A stretch of 38,251 bases of DNA. Origin: Halothiobacillus neapolitanus. GTDB taxonomy: Bacteria > Pseudomonadota > Gammaproteobacteria > Halothiobacillales > Halothiobacillaceae. Both the position numbers and the translations under genes were made by a program. This document shows, one piece after another, positions 23,310 through 31,780 of this stretch (positions are counted from its first letter, which is position 1; the number at the start of each line of letters is the position of its first letter). The stretch lies in the NCBI GenBank assembly GCA_022730245.1, contig DZCK01000006.1, positions 1-38,251 on the forward strand. The letters are read 5' to 3'. Under the pieces are notes generated by a model. That model ran no database searches, had not been told where the DNA came from, and saw nothing but the letters and a program-made list of their open reading frames with translations.

Positions 23310-24028
23310 TGCACTACCTCTTTAAAAAATCGAACTAAAGCCTGATCCATTGCCGCCGGATCGTGCGGCGAGGGTAAAATTGCTACCATTTTCCCCTCGG
23401 GTGAAATTAAACGGTACGCCGTATCGTGATCAATCTCATAAATATTATCGCCGGGCGCATGGGGCGATACCCGATAGCCCGCTTTAAGGGGCTGGGTTAC
23501 TTTATCGATCATCGCGCGCGCACCGGTTATCCCTAAAAACTTAGGATCAAAATAATGCACATATTCGGCGATACGCTTAGGTGTATCGCGCTCAGGATCG
23601 ACTGAAAGAAACACAATTTGCCATTGCACATCGGGCAATGATTTTTGCAATTTCGGCAATAAACCCGCCAATGCGGTTAATTCGGTGGGGCAAACATCGG
23701 GGCAAAAAGTGTAGCCGATATAAAACAACGTCCAGCGGTCTTTGAATAACGCGGGGGTTGCCACGGCGCCATTCACGCTCATAAAGTCGGCAGCGGGTAC
23801 GCTAATAGAGGGGCTAACCGGTCGCAGCACAAGCAAATCATTCGACTCAAACGCGGCCAAACGTTTAGGTTCGATGACGCGTTCATTGATGTTGCCACTG
23901 GGCGCATTTTGGCCGCAGCCGATGGTTAAGAGCGTAAAGCAAAAGAGCCCCGCAACCCATGCGCCCCGCCAAATCATTCGAGCGGGACTAAACACCCGCT
24001 CTGCGTTATGTGATTGTAAAACCCCCAA
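23306..24028 (-). CDS. SCO1/SenC-family thioredoxin-fold copper protein, probable lipoprotein
   Basis: LFYIGYTFCPDVCPTELTALAGLLPKL (CxxxC), VFLSVDPERDTP, YEIDHDTAYRLISPEG; lipobox-like LLTIGC. ATGA overlap with the PCu(A)C gene. Start could be the internal Met at 23977. Confidence 0.93.
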   Translation of the reverse strand: MGVLQSHNAERVFSPARMIWRGAWVAGLFCFTLLTIGCGQNAPSGNINERVIEPKRLAAFESNDLLVLRPVSPSISVPAADFMSVNGAVATPALFKDRWTLFYIGYTFCPDVCPTELTALAGLLPKLQKSLPDVQWQIVFLSVDPERDTPKRIAEYVHYFDPKFLGITGARAMIDKVTQPLKAGYRVSPHAPGDNIYEIDHDTAYRLISPEGKMVAILPSPHDPAAMDQALVRFFKEVVQ

Positions 24029-24099
24029 GATACCCTCCTATTGCGCGCAACGTGATGCAAATCTGCCTGCCCGCCAGCCCAACCCATACCGTGAACTGA

Positions 24100-24128
24100 T
24101 TGGTTAAAAATGATTAAGCCGTTAATAT
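24100..24128 (+). promoter_or_regulatory. Candidate sigma70 promoter for yhbY
   Basis: TTGGTT (24100-24105), 17-nt spacer, TAATAT (24123-24128) in the divergent intergenic region. Weak match, pattern only. Confidence 0.35.
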
Positions 24129-24149
24129 GCCAGCCTATCTGCGCGAACA

Positions 24150-24173
24150 ACAGTGTGTTATTTCACACACTGT
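24150..24173 (+). repeat. Inverted repeat (9-bp stem, 6-nt loop) in the yhbY leader
   Basis: acagtgtgt-tatttc-acacactgt, perfect arms 24150-24158/24165-24173, followed by atttattt. Confidence 0.7.
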
Positions 24174-24213
24174 ATTTATTTGCGCCGGCTCTCATCCCCA
24201 ACACAAGATAAAA

Positions 24214-24540
24214 ATGGCACTTACAACCAAACAAAAACAATTTCTCCGCGCGCAGGCGCACCACCTAAGCCCCGTCGTTTTGCTTGGTCAGCACGGGCTG
24301 ACCGAAGCCGTAATGGCTGAAATCGAGTTAGCCTTGGGCATTCATGAGCTGATTAAAGTGCGGATTCCTGGCCAAGATCGGGAAGATAAAAAAGCCATGA
24401 TGCACCAAATTGCCACCACGACCGCCGCAGAACTTGTGCAAACCGTGGGGCACATGGCCGTTTTCTACCGCCCTGATCCTGATGGCGCGCGGTTAATTCT
24501 GCCTAAACCTGAGCGAGCGGGTGGCCGAAAACCGCTCTAA
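24214..24540 (+). CDS. yhbY: YhbY-family (CRM domain) RNA-binding, ribosome assembly protein
   Basis: MALTTKQKQFLRAQAHHLSPVVLLGQHGLTEAVMAEIELALGIHELIKVRI is the CRM-domain signature. Start at ATG 24214, not the ORF-track 24127. Confidence 0.94.
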   Translation: MALTTKQKQFLRAQAHHLSPVVLLGQHGLTEAVMAEIELALGIHELIKVRIPGQDREDKKAMMHQIATTTAAELVQTVGHMAVFYRPDPDGARLILPKPERAGGRKPL

Positions 24541-24546
24541 ACCGCC

Positions 24547-25224
24547 ATGAGGCTGCCTCATTTAAGCGAGGGCGAACAGGCCGACCCGACGGATTTCCCG
24601 CCCGCTCATCGCGCACTTACCGAACCCAACGGCTTGTTGGCTGTTGGCGGTGATTTATCTTTAGCGCGCATGATCGCGGCTTATCAACGGGGAATCTTTC
24701 CTTGGTTTGGTGTGGGCGATCCTATTTTGTGGTGGTGCCCCGATCCGCGAACGGTGTTAACGCCTGAGCAGTTTCATCTCGCAAAATCGCTTAAAAAGTG
24801 GCGGCGGCAATCGCGTTATCGCATCACGGTAAACCAAGCCTTTGCCGATGTGGTGGCCGGTTGCGCCGCCCCGCGTGCCGAGCAAGATGGCACCTGGATT
24901 GTGCCGGAGATGTTCGCGGTTTTTGTGGCGCTTCATCAGGCCGGATTGGGTTACTCGGTTGAGGTTTGGGATAAAAACCAACTAGTCGGCGGATTGTTTG
25001 GCGCTAAATTTGGCCGGGTCGCCTTTGGTGAATCGATGTTTAGCCGTGCGCCGAATGCATCAAAATGTGCGCTTGCGGCCATTTTGGTGGACCAGTGTTG
25101 GGGTGCACTTGATTTCATGGATTGCCAATTCACAACCTGCCATTTACTGAGCATGGGCGCACAGGAGTGGTCGCGCAGTTATTTTCTGCACCGCTTAACC
25201 AAAAGTCTTGGCCGCACGAACTAA
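24547..25224 (+). CDS. aat: Leucyl/phenylalanyl-tRNA-protein transferase
   Basis: 225 aa; PNGLLAVGGDLSLARMIAAYQRGIFPWF, ILWWCPDPRTVL, FGESMFSRAPNASK, DFMDCQFTTCHLLSMGA. Confidence 0.96.
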   Translation: MRLPHLSEGEQADPTDFPPAHRALTEPNGLLAVGGDLSLARMIAAYQRGIFPWFGVGDPILWWCPDPRTVLTPEQFHLAKSLKKWRRQSRYRITVNQAFADVVAGCAAPRAEQDGTWIVPEMFAVFVALHQAGLGYSVEVWDKNQLVGGLFGAKFGRVAFGESMFSRAPNASKCALAAILVDQCWGALDFMDCQFTTCHLLSMGAQEWSRSYFLHRLTKSLGRTN

Positions 25225-25311
25225 CGGTTGACGAATTCAACTGCGGCCTTGATTATCAAAATAAATCTTATTGACCGTCCCTCGGGATAAAGTTAACGGT
25301 ACATACACCCT

Positions 25312-27315
25312 ATGCAACATGATGTTATGGCCTCTTTGCTGATCTTGCTGATTATTTCAGTCATCGCGGTGGTGGGCTTTCGGCGCCTGCATTTGCCTGC
25401 GATTTTGGGCTATCTTGCCGTTGGCGTAGTGGCGGGTCCTTTTAGTTTGGGCTGGATTCGCGACCAATCCGACATTCATATCATTGCAGAATTTGGTGTC
25501 GTTTTTTTATTGTTTATGCTCGGGCTGGAATTTTCATTGCCCCGCCTCATCGCCATGCGCCGCGCGGTCATTGGCATGGGTGGCGCGCAAGTGCTGGCCA
25601 CGGCGATGGTGACGGGTTTTGCGGCTTGGCTGATGGGCTTTTCACCTGCCGCCGCCTTTGTACTGGCGGGGGTGCTTACGGTATCCTCCACCGCGATCGT
25701 CATCAAACAACTCGGCGAGCAGCTTGAGCTCAATAGCCGCCACGGTAATAACGCGGTGGGGATTCTTTTATTCCAAGATCTCGCCGTTATTCCTTTTTTA
25801 ATTATCATCCCTGTGCTGGGCGCCGCCTACGGCCAGCAAGAGAATACCGACACCACGGCGATTGCCCTAAATATCGCCACCACCATTGGCTTTGGCGTGT
25901 TGGCTGCGGGTGTGCTGTTTTTTGGTGGCCGATGGGTTTTGCGCCCCGTGTTTCGGGAAATTGCGCGTGCCCGCTCGGCTGAGCTTTTTACCATCGCCGT
26001 ATTGCTGGTGGTGCTGGGCGCAGGCTGGCTCACCGATCAAGCCGGTTTATCTTACGAACTGGGGGCATTTTTAGCCGGCATTGCGCTCTCTGAAACCCAA
26101 TTCAAGCATCAAATTGAGGCCGATATTCGCCCGTTTCGCGACGTGTTACTGGGCTTATTTTTCATCACGATTGGCATGATGCTTAATGTGCGTGAGCTGC
26201 CGCTCATTTTAGGCTGGGTCGTTTTGCTTTTAGGCCTCGTTGTGCTCGTTAAAACCACCATCATTTTTTTGATTGGGCGCGCCATGGATGAAGACCATGG
26301 CGTGGCGTTGCGAACGGGGCTCGTGCTCGCGCAGGGTGGCGAGTTTGGGTTTGCCATGTTAGCCATTACCGCCCCCAGCATCATGACCGACTACCAGCGG
26401 CAAATCGTGTTGGCCGTGGTTATTTTCTCGATGGTTTTAACTCCTTTTCTGGTGAAATTTAACGGGTTGCTGGCCAAACGCATCGTGCCGAGTTACCGCA
26501 AGGAACGCCAACAGCAAACCGAAACAATCGATCAATTCGCCAGCACGATGAGCGGTCATGTGGTGATTTGTGGCTTTGGTCGTGTGGGGCAAAATATTGC
26601 GCGATTGGTGCAAAGCGAAGGGTTTGAATATACGGCCATTGATGTCGATATCGACATTGTGCGCCAAGCGCGCCAAGCGGGATTACCCGTCCACTTTGGC
26701 AACTCAACCCATGCCGATATTTTAGAGGCGGCGGGTTTAAGCCGCGCGCGGGTGCTGGTGGTTTCGCACTTAGATGAAACCTCGGCGCTCAAAACGGTTG
26801 AAGTGGCGCGCAGCTTATCGGATGAGATTCCCATCATGGTGCGTGCCCGCACCGATGAACAGCTCGACCCCTTATTTCATGCGGGCGCAACCGAAGTGGT
26901 TTCCAGCATTTATGAGATGAGTCTCGTGCTTTCTGGCAATGTGTTGCGCGCTTTGAATGTCCCTGTATCCAAAATCATCCGGCAAATTCAAGAAATTCGC
27001 CGCGAGAATTACGCCCCACTGCGGCACACCTACGCGGGCAACCGAGCTCGGGGGTCGGGGGATTTAATTCCGCTCGCGCCGCGCACCTTGCGAAATATTG
27101 CCTTAGTGCCTGGGGCTTACGCTGTCGGCAAGCCCTTAGCCAGCGCCATTCCGGCCAATAAAACCATTGTAGTCGATGCCATCAACCGTTCGGGTATTCG
27201 GGGGGAATCACCGCAAACCGATACCGTGTTGCAAGAAGGCGATACCTTAACTTTGTACGGAGCACCCACTGAACTCGATAGCGCCGAGCATTTTTTATTA
27301 ACTGGCCGAGAATAA
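25312..27315 (+). CDS. CPA2-family K+/H+ antiporter with RCK/TrkA domains (KefB/KefC-like)
   Basis: 667 aa; ILGYLAVGVVAGP, EFGVVFLLFMLGLEFSLPRL, Rossmann GHVVICGFGRVGQNIARLV, C-terminal TrkA-C-like segment. Confidence 0.92.
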   Translation: MQHDVMASLLILLIISVIAVVGFRRLHLPAILGYLAVGVVAGPFSLGWIRDQSDIHIIAEFGVVFLLFMLGLEFSLPRLIAMRRAVIGMGGAQVLATAMVTGFAAWLMGFSPAAAFVLAGVLTVSSTAIVIKQLGEQLELNSRHGNNAVGILLFQDLAVIPFLIIIPVLGAAYGQQENTDTTAIALNIATTIGFGVLAAGVLFFGGRWVLRPVFREIARARSAELFTIAVLLVVLGAGWLTDQAGLSYELGAFLAGIALSETQFKHQIEADIRPFRDVLLGLFFITIGMMLNVRELPLILGWVVLLLGLVVLVKTTIIFLIGRAMDEDHGVALRTGLVLAQGGEFGFAMLAITAPSIMTDYQRQIVLAVVIFSMVLTPFLVKFNGLLAKRIVPSYRKERQQQTETIDQFASTMSGHVVICGFGRVGQNIARLVQSEGFEYTAIDVDIDIVRQARQAGLPVHFGNSTHADILEAAGLSRARVLVVSHLDETSALKTVEVARSLSDEIPIMVRARTDEQLDPLFHAGATEVVSSIYEMSLVLSGNVLRALNVPVSKIIRQIQEIRRENYAPLRHTYAGNRARGSGDLIPLAPRTLRNIALVPGAYAVGKPLASAIPANKTIVVDAINRSGIRGESPQTDTVLQEGDTLTLYGAPTELDSAEHFLLTGRE

Positions 27316-27388
27316 ATCAATAAATCAAACCGTTGATCGCGGGGGTTTACTGCTAAAATTTATTTGAATAATTTATGGGAAAACCAAA

Positions 27389-27628
27389 ATGATTAACGTA
27401 CCCGCCCAATACAGCAACACACCGATGGCCGATGGCGCGCTCAACCTGACTACGGCGCAAAATCAAAATGTCGCCTCAGCACAAGCACGCAATACACCCG
27501 TTGAGCCACAAACCCCGAACCGAGTCAGCAGCCCTGAGCAAATTGCCAGTGCGCTTAAAAGCCAGCAAGGCGCCAGTGGTGTGGCCACAGCGGGCAGCAT
27601 GGGTTATTTGTTAGACGTTCGCGCCTAA
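27389..27628 (+). CDS. Small hypothetical protein (79 aa), C-terminus reminiscent of flagellar rod/hook-type small proteins
   Basis: ATG ORF on an otherwise unoccupied interval, TAA at 27626-27628. Polar, Gln/Ser/Ala-rich, ending SMGYLLDVRA. No clear family assigned. Confidence 0.6.
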   Translation: MINVPAQYSNTPMADGALNLTTAQNQNVASAQARNTPVEPQTPNRVSSPEQIASALKSQQGASGVATAGSMGYLLDVRA

Positions 27629-27863
27629 CTGGCTAATATAGTGTGCTTTGTTTCGGCCTTATCCGCTAAAAATGGCATTAATCTTGGCGCCGAGCAGTTA
27701 AAGTTGGGCATTATTTTAGCGCAACCGCGCCTGATGGCTACCGATAACAGAGATGAACGGCGCGCGCAGACAACCAATAAACGCCGCCTTTAAGATGCGC
27801 AATCGCCTTAATTGCGCCACAATCCTGCGCGACCTACATAGTAAGAACCCCCATTAAACCGAC

Positions 27864-30800
27864 ATGGCGCATTCCAAACACCCCCTCCTAAATATTCCTC
27901 AAACGCCACTCGCGCCTACTTTTTTGCGCAGTGCCAGCCTGCTTGGCGTAGCGCACACGTTAGCCGACCTTGCGCAGCGCAACCCGCGCGCCATTTTGGC
28001 TATTGCCCCCGATAGCCGCAGCGCCGCCGATATGGCAGAGGCTTTGGCTTTATTCGGTTGCCCTGCAGAAATTTTTCCCGATTGGGAAGTGCTGCCCTAC
28101 GATCGGTTCTCGCCGCATCAAGATTTAATTTCAGATCGTTTGGCCAGGCTTTGGCACTTACCCCGCACCGAACGGGGCATCACGCTGATTGCCGCGCCCA
28201 CCTTATTGCAACGCTTATCACCCCCATCGTTTGTGACCGGCAACAGTTTTTTACTGAACGTGGGCGATAAGCTCGACCGCGATGCCTACCGCCAGCAACT
28301 CACCGATGCGGGGTATCTTGCAGTTACCCAAGTGGTACAGCCTGGCGAATTTGCCGTGCGGGGCGGCTTAATTGATGTGTTTGCGATGGGCATGAGCCAG
28401 CCCGTGCGCATTGATTTGTTCGATGATGAAATTGAAACCTTGCGATTGTTTGACCCCGAAACCCAGCGCTCTGCCGAGCCGGTTGATCGCATTAACTTGC
28501 TACCCGCGCGGGAATATCCTTTAAACGATGAGGGCATTAGCTTATTTCGGCGCAACTGGCGCAACCGATTTGAGGGCGACCCCACCCGCAGCCCCGTGTA
28601 TAAACAAATTAGTGATGGCTTGATCCCCGCAGGCATTGAAACCTATTTACCGCTGTTTTTTGAACGCACCGCCACCCTATTCGACTACCTACCCAAAAAT
28701 GCCCTCCTGTTTACCCTACCCGGCATTGAGGCCTCGCTGGATCGGTTTATTAATGACACCATCCATCGATTCACCCAGCGGGCGGGCGATGTAAACCACC
28801 CCCTGCTTCGCCCCGATGAGCTCTATCAAACGGTTGATGAGTATCAAGCGCAGCTCAAGCACTGGCCGCGCTTTATCACCCTCAATGCCGACCACCCCGG
28901 CTTACCACAAGCGATTGTTTTACCCAATCAAACCCTACCGAATCTTGCCAGCCCCCACTTTACCCTCAGCCAAAGTCATGATGCGGAACTGGCCGGTTTA
29001 ATCGCCTTTGCCAGTGATTTTGCGGGGCGCATTCTCATTACGGCAGAAAGCCCCGGTCGGCGTGAAGCTTTGGCCGAACAACTCGCCAAGGCGCGCCTAG
29101 CCGCCCCCGTGTTTGAGCGCTTTGCGCAATGGCTGACAAGTGATACGCGCTTAGGTTTGCTCGTGTCATCCATCGAGCAGGGTGCGATTTTGCATCTACC
29201 CGATCAAAACGCCCCACTCGCCCTCATCACCGAAACCGATTTATTTGCCGAACGCGTGGCTCAGCGGCGCAAATCCAGCACCCGCACCCGCGATGCCGAT
29301 GCCTTAATCAGCAACCTAAACGAACTGGCCATTGGCGCGCCCGTGGTGCACGAAACCCATGGGGTTGGCCGTTTTGGTGGTTTGATGACGCTTGAGATGA
29401 ATAATCTTGAGCAAGAATTTTTGATTTTGCACTACGCCGGCGATGACAAACTCTATGTCCCCGTATCCGCGCTTGAGCTGATTTCACGCTACACCGGCGG
29501 CAGTGAAGAGAGTGCGCCATTGCATAAATTGGGCAGCGGCCAATGGGAAAAAGCCCGCCGCCGCGCCGCCGAGCAAGTGCGCGATGTCGCCGCTGAATTG
29601 CTGGATATTCACGCCCGTCGCGCCGCGAAAAAAGGCCAAGCGCTACCCATACCCTTTGAGGAATATGCCCGCTTCGCCCACAATTTCGCCTTTGAAACCA
29701 CCCCCGATCAGCAACTCGCCATTGATAGCGTGCTGGCCGATATGGCGCGCGCCCAGCCGATGGATCGCGTGGTGTGTGGCGATGTGGGCTTTGGCAAAAC
29801 AGAAGTTGCCATGCGCGCCGCGTTTGTCGCCGCCATGAATGGCAAGCAAGTCGCCGTGCTGGTGCCCACCACCCTGCTCGCCGAGCAGCATTTGCGCAAT
29901 TTCCGTGATCGCTTTGCCGGTTGGCCGGTGCGCATTGAAGGCTTATCGCGCATGAGCAATGCCAAAAAAACCACCGAAGTACTGGCCGATGTCGGCCGTG
30001 GCCAAGTGGATATTGTGATTGGCACCCACAAATTACTGAGCGATGGCGTTGATTTCAAAGACCTAGGGCTTGTAATTATCGATGAAGAACAACGCTTTGG
30101 CGTGCGCCACAAAGAGCAGCTCAAGCGTCTGCGTGCCGAGGTGGATTTACTCACCTTAACGGCAACGCCCATTCCGCGCACGCTCAATATGGCGCTCTCC
30201 GGCATTCGTGATTTATCGATTATCGCCACCCCCCCGCGCGAGCGCTTATCGGTTAAAACCTTGCTGCTGCGCTGGGATGAGGCGCAAATCCGCGAGGCCG
30301 TGCAGCGAGAGCTCAAACGCGGCGGGCAGGTTTATTTTCTCTACAACGAAGTCAAAACCATTGAGCGCATGGCCAAACAACTGGCCGAATTAATCCCCGA
30401 AGCGCGCATTGCCATTGCCCACGGCCAGCTTTCTGAGCGCGGGCTTGAGCAAGTGATGGCTGATTTTTATCACCAGCGCTTTAACCTGTTGCTCTCCACC
30501 ACCATTATTGAATCGGGCATTGATATCCCCACCGCCAATACCATTATTATTCATCGCGCCGATAAGTTTGGCTTGGCGCAACTGCACCAATTGCGTGGAC
30601 GCGTGGGGCGCTCGCATCATCGCGCCTATGCCTACCTCATCACCCCAGAGCCCGCACAAATGACGCCCGATGCCGTCAAACGCCTCGATGCCTTAGCTGC
30701 ACTCGAAGAGCTCGGGGTGGGCTTTACCCTCGCCACCCACGATTTAGAAATTCGCGGCGCGGGGGAATTATTAGGCGATGGCCAATCGGGGCAAATGGTT

Positions 30801-31334
30801 GAAGTGGGTTACACCCTTTACATGGATTTGCTGGATCGCGCGGTGAAAGCCCTTAAATCGGGCAAACAACCCGATTTAGCCGGCCCCTTGGAGCGCCAAA
30901 CCAGTGAGGTGGATTTAGGCTTGCCCGCCCTCATTCCGGCCGATTTTGTTGATGATGTGCACGCGCGGTTGATTCTCTACAAGCGTCTGGCCAATTGTGC
31001 CGATCAAACCGCGATTGATCGGATGAAAGTCGAGCTCATCGACCGCTTCGGCCTGCTGCCCGATGCCACCCAAACCTTAATCGAAACCCATCGCTTGCGC
31101 TTGCGTGCCCGCGCAGTGGGCATCCGTAAAATCGAATGCGCGGCAGGCGGCGGGCGGTTTATCTTCGCTGAACAAGCGGCGATTGATCCGGTCAAACTGG
31201 TTAAATTGATTCAAACCGAGCCCAGTAAATATCGCCTGACCACCGATACGCTTAAAATTACCCAACCGCTGGATAATCTTGCCGCCCGAAGCAGCATGGT
31301 GGTTCAACTCATTAACGCGTTATCTGCCGCATGA
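27864..31334 (+). CDS. mfd: Transcription-repair coupling factor
   Basis: 1156 aa; UvrB-like N-terminus (EIFPDWEVLPYDRFSPHQDLISDRL), CarD-like RID segment, CGDVGFGKTEVAMRAAF, IIDEEQRFGVRHKE, LTATPIPRTLNMALSGIRDLSII. Confidence 0.98.
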   Translation: MAHSKHPLLNIPQTPLAPTFLRSASLLGVAHTLADLAQRNPRAILAIAPDSRSAADMAEALALFGCPAEIFPDWEVLPYDRFSPHQDLISDRLARLWHLPRTERGITLIAAPTLLQRLSPPSFVTGNSFLLNVGDKLDRDAYRQQLTDAGYLAVTQVVQPGEFAVRGGLIDVFAMGMSQPVRIDLFDDEIETLRLFDPETQRSAEPVDRINLLPAREYPLNDEGISLFRRNWRNRFEGDPTRSPVYKQISDGLIPAGIETYLPLFFERTATLFDYLPKNALLFTLPGIEASLDRFINDTIHRFTQRAGDVNHPLLRPDELYQTVDEYQAQLKHWPRFITLNADHPGLPQAIVLPNQTLPNLASPHFTLSQSHDAELAGLIAFASDFAGRILITAESPGRREALAEQLAKARLAAPVFERFAQWLTSDTRLGLLVSSIEQGAILHLPDQNAPLALITETDLFAERVAQRRKSSTRTRDADALISNLNELAIGAPVVHETHGVGRFGGLMTLEMNNLEQEFLILHYAGDDKLYVPVSALELISRYTGGSEESAPLHKLGSGQWEKARRRAAEQVRDVAAELLDIHARRAAKKGQALPIPFEEYARFAHNFAFETTPDQQLAIDSVLADMARAQPMDRVVCGDVGFGKTEVAMRAAFVAAMNGKQVAVLVPTTLLAEQHLRNFRDRFAGWPVRIEGLSRMSNAKKTTEVLADVGRGQVDIVIGTHKLLSDGVDFKDLGLVIIDEEQRFGVRHKEQLKRLRAEVDLLTLTATPIPRTLNMALSGIRDLSIIATPPRERLSVKTLLLRWDEAQIREAVQRELKRGGQVYFLYNEVKTIERMAKQLAELIPEARIAIAHGQLSERGLEQVMADFYHQRFNLLLSTTIIESGIDIPTANTIIIHRADKFGLAQLHQLRGRVGRSHHRAYAYLITPEPAQMTPDAVKRLDALAALEELGVGFTLATHDLEIRGAGELLGDGQSGQMVEVGYTLYMDLLDRAVKALKSGKQPDLAGPLERQTSEVDLGLPALIPADFVDDVHARLILYKRLANCADQTAIDRMKVELIDRFGLLPDATQTLIETHRLRLRARAVGIRKIECAAGGGRFIFAEQAAIDPVKLVKLIQTEPSKYRLTTDTLKITQPLDNLAARSSMVVQLINALSAA

Positions 31335-31774
31335 AGCCACCCAACCCACCGGCGCCCTTATGGCGACGCGCTGCGGCGCTGTTTTACGATTTGATGTTTG
31401 TTATCGCGCTCCTCATGCTTGCCACCCTAATTTTGCTGCCGTTTAACGATGGCCAAGCCCTGCCACAAACCGGTTTAATCGCCTGGGTTTATCGGGCGTA
31501 CTTGCTGCTTTGGGCGGCCACCTATTTCAGTGTTTTTTGGTGTATTGGCGGCCAAACCCCCGGCATGAAAGTTTGGCATATCCGCCTCAGCCTGCCCGCG
31601 CGCGGTTGCTATGCCACCGCGCTGTTGCGATTTTTGGGTGGGCTTGCAAGCCTGCTCTTGGCTGGGGCTCCCTTTTGGCTTGCCCAATTTCACCCCGAAA
31701 AACGCAGCCTGATTGATCGCCTGCTGAACACCCAGGTAACCCGCAACCCGAAGATGCCACCCCCCGCTGCTTAG
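31331..31774 (+). CDS. RDD-family membrane protein
   Basis: 147 aa; LWRRAAALFYDLMFVIALLML, FWCIGGQTPGMKVWHIRL, RSLIDRLLNTQV. ATGA overlap with mfd. Confidence 0.9.
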   Translation: MKPPNPPAPLWRRAAALFYDLMFVIALLMLATLILLPFNDGQALPQTGLIAWVYRAYLLLWAATYFSVFWCIGGQTPGMKVWHIRLSLPARGCYATALLRFLGGLASLLLAGAPFWLAQFHPEKRSLIDRLLNTQVTRNPKMPPPAA

Positions 31775-31780
31775 GCAAAA

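Noticed and set aside
27340-27380. Promoter upstream of the 79-aa ORF
   Set aside because: TTTACT and AT-rich hexamers exist, but either the spacing or the -10 match is poor, and no sigma28 or sigma54 consensus is convincing.
29708-30316. 202-aa minus-strand ORF
   Set aside because: Antisense to the conserved helicase core of mfd. Ser/Arg-rich composition typical of reverse-frame translation of GC-rich coding DNA.
31775-31780. Terminator between convergent RDD gene and recD
   Set aside because: The stops are only 6 bp apart and I could not find a stem-loop with a U-tract there, so none is claimed.
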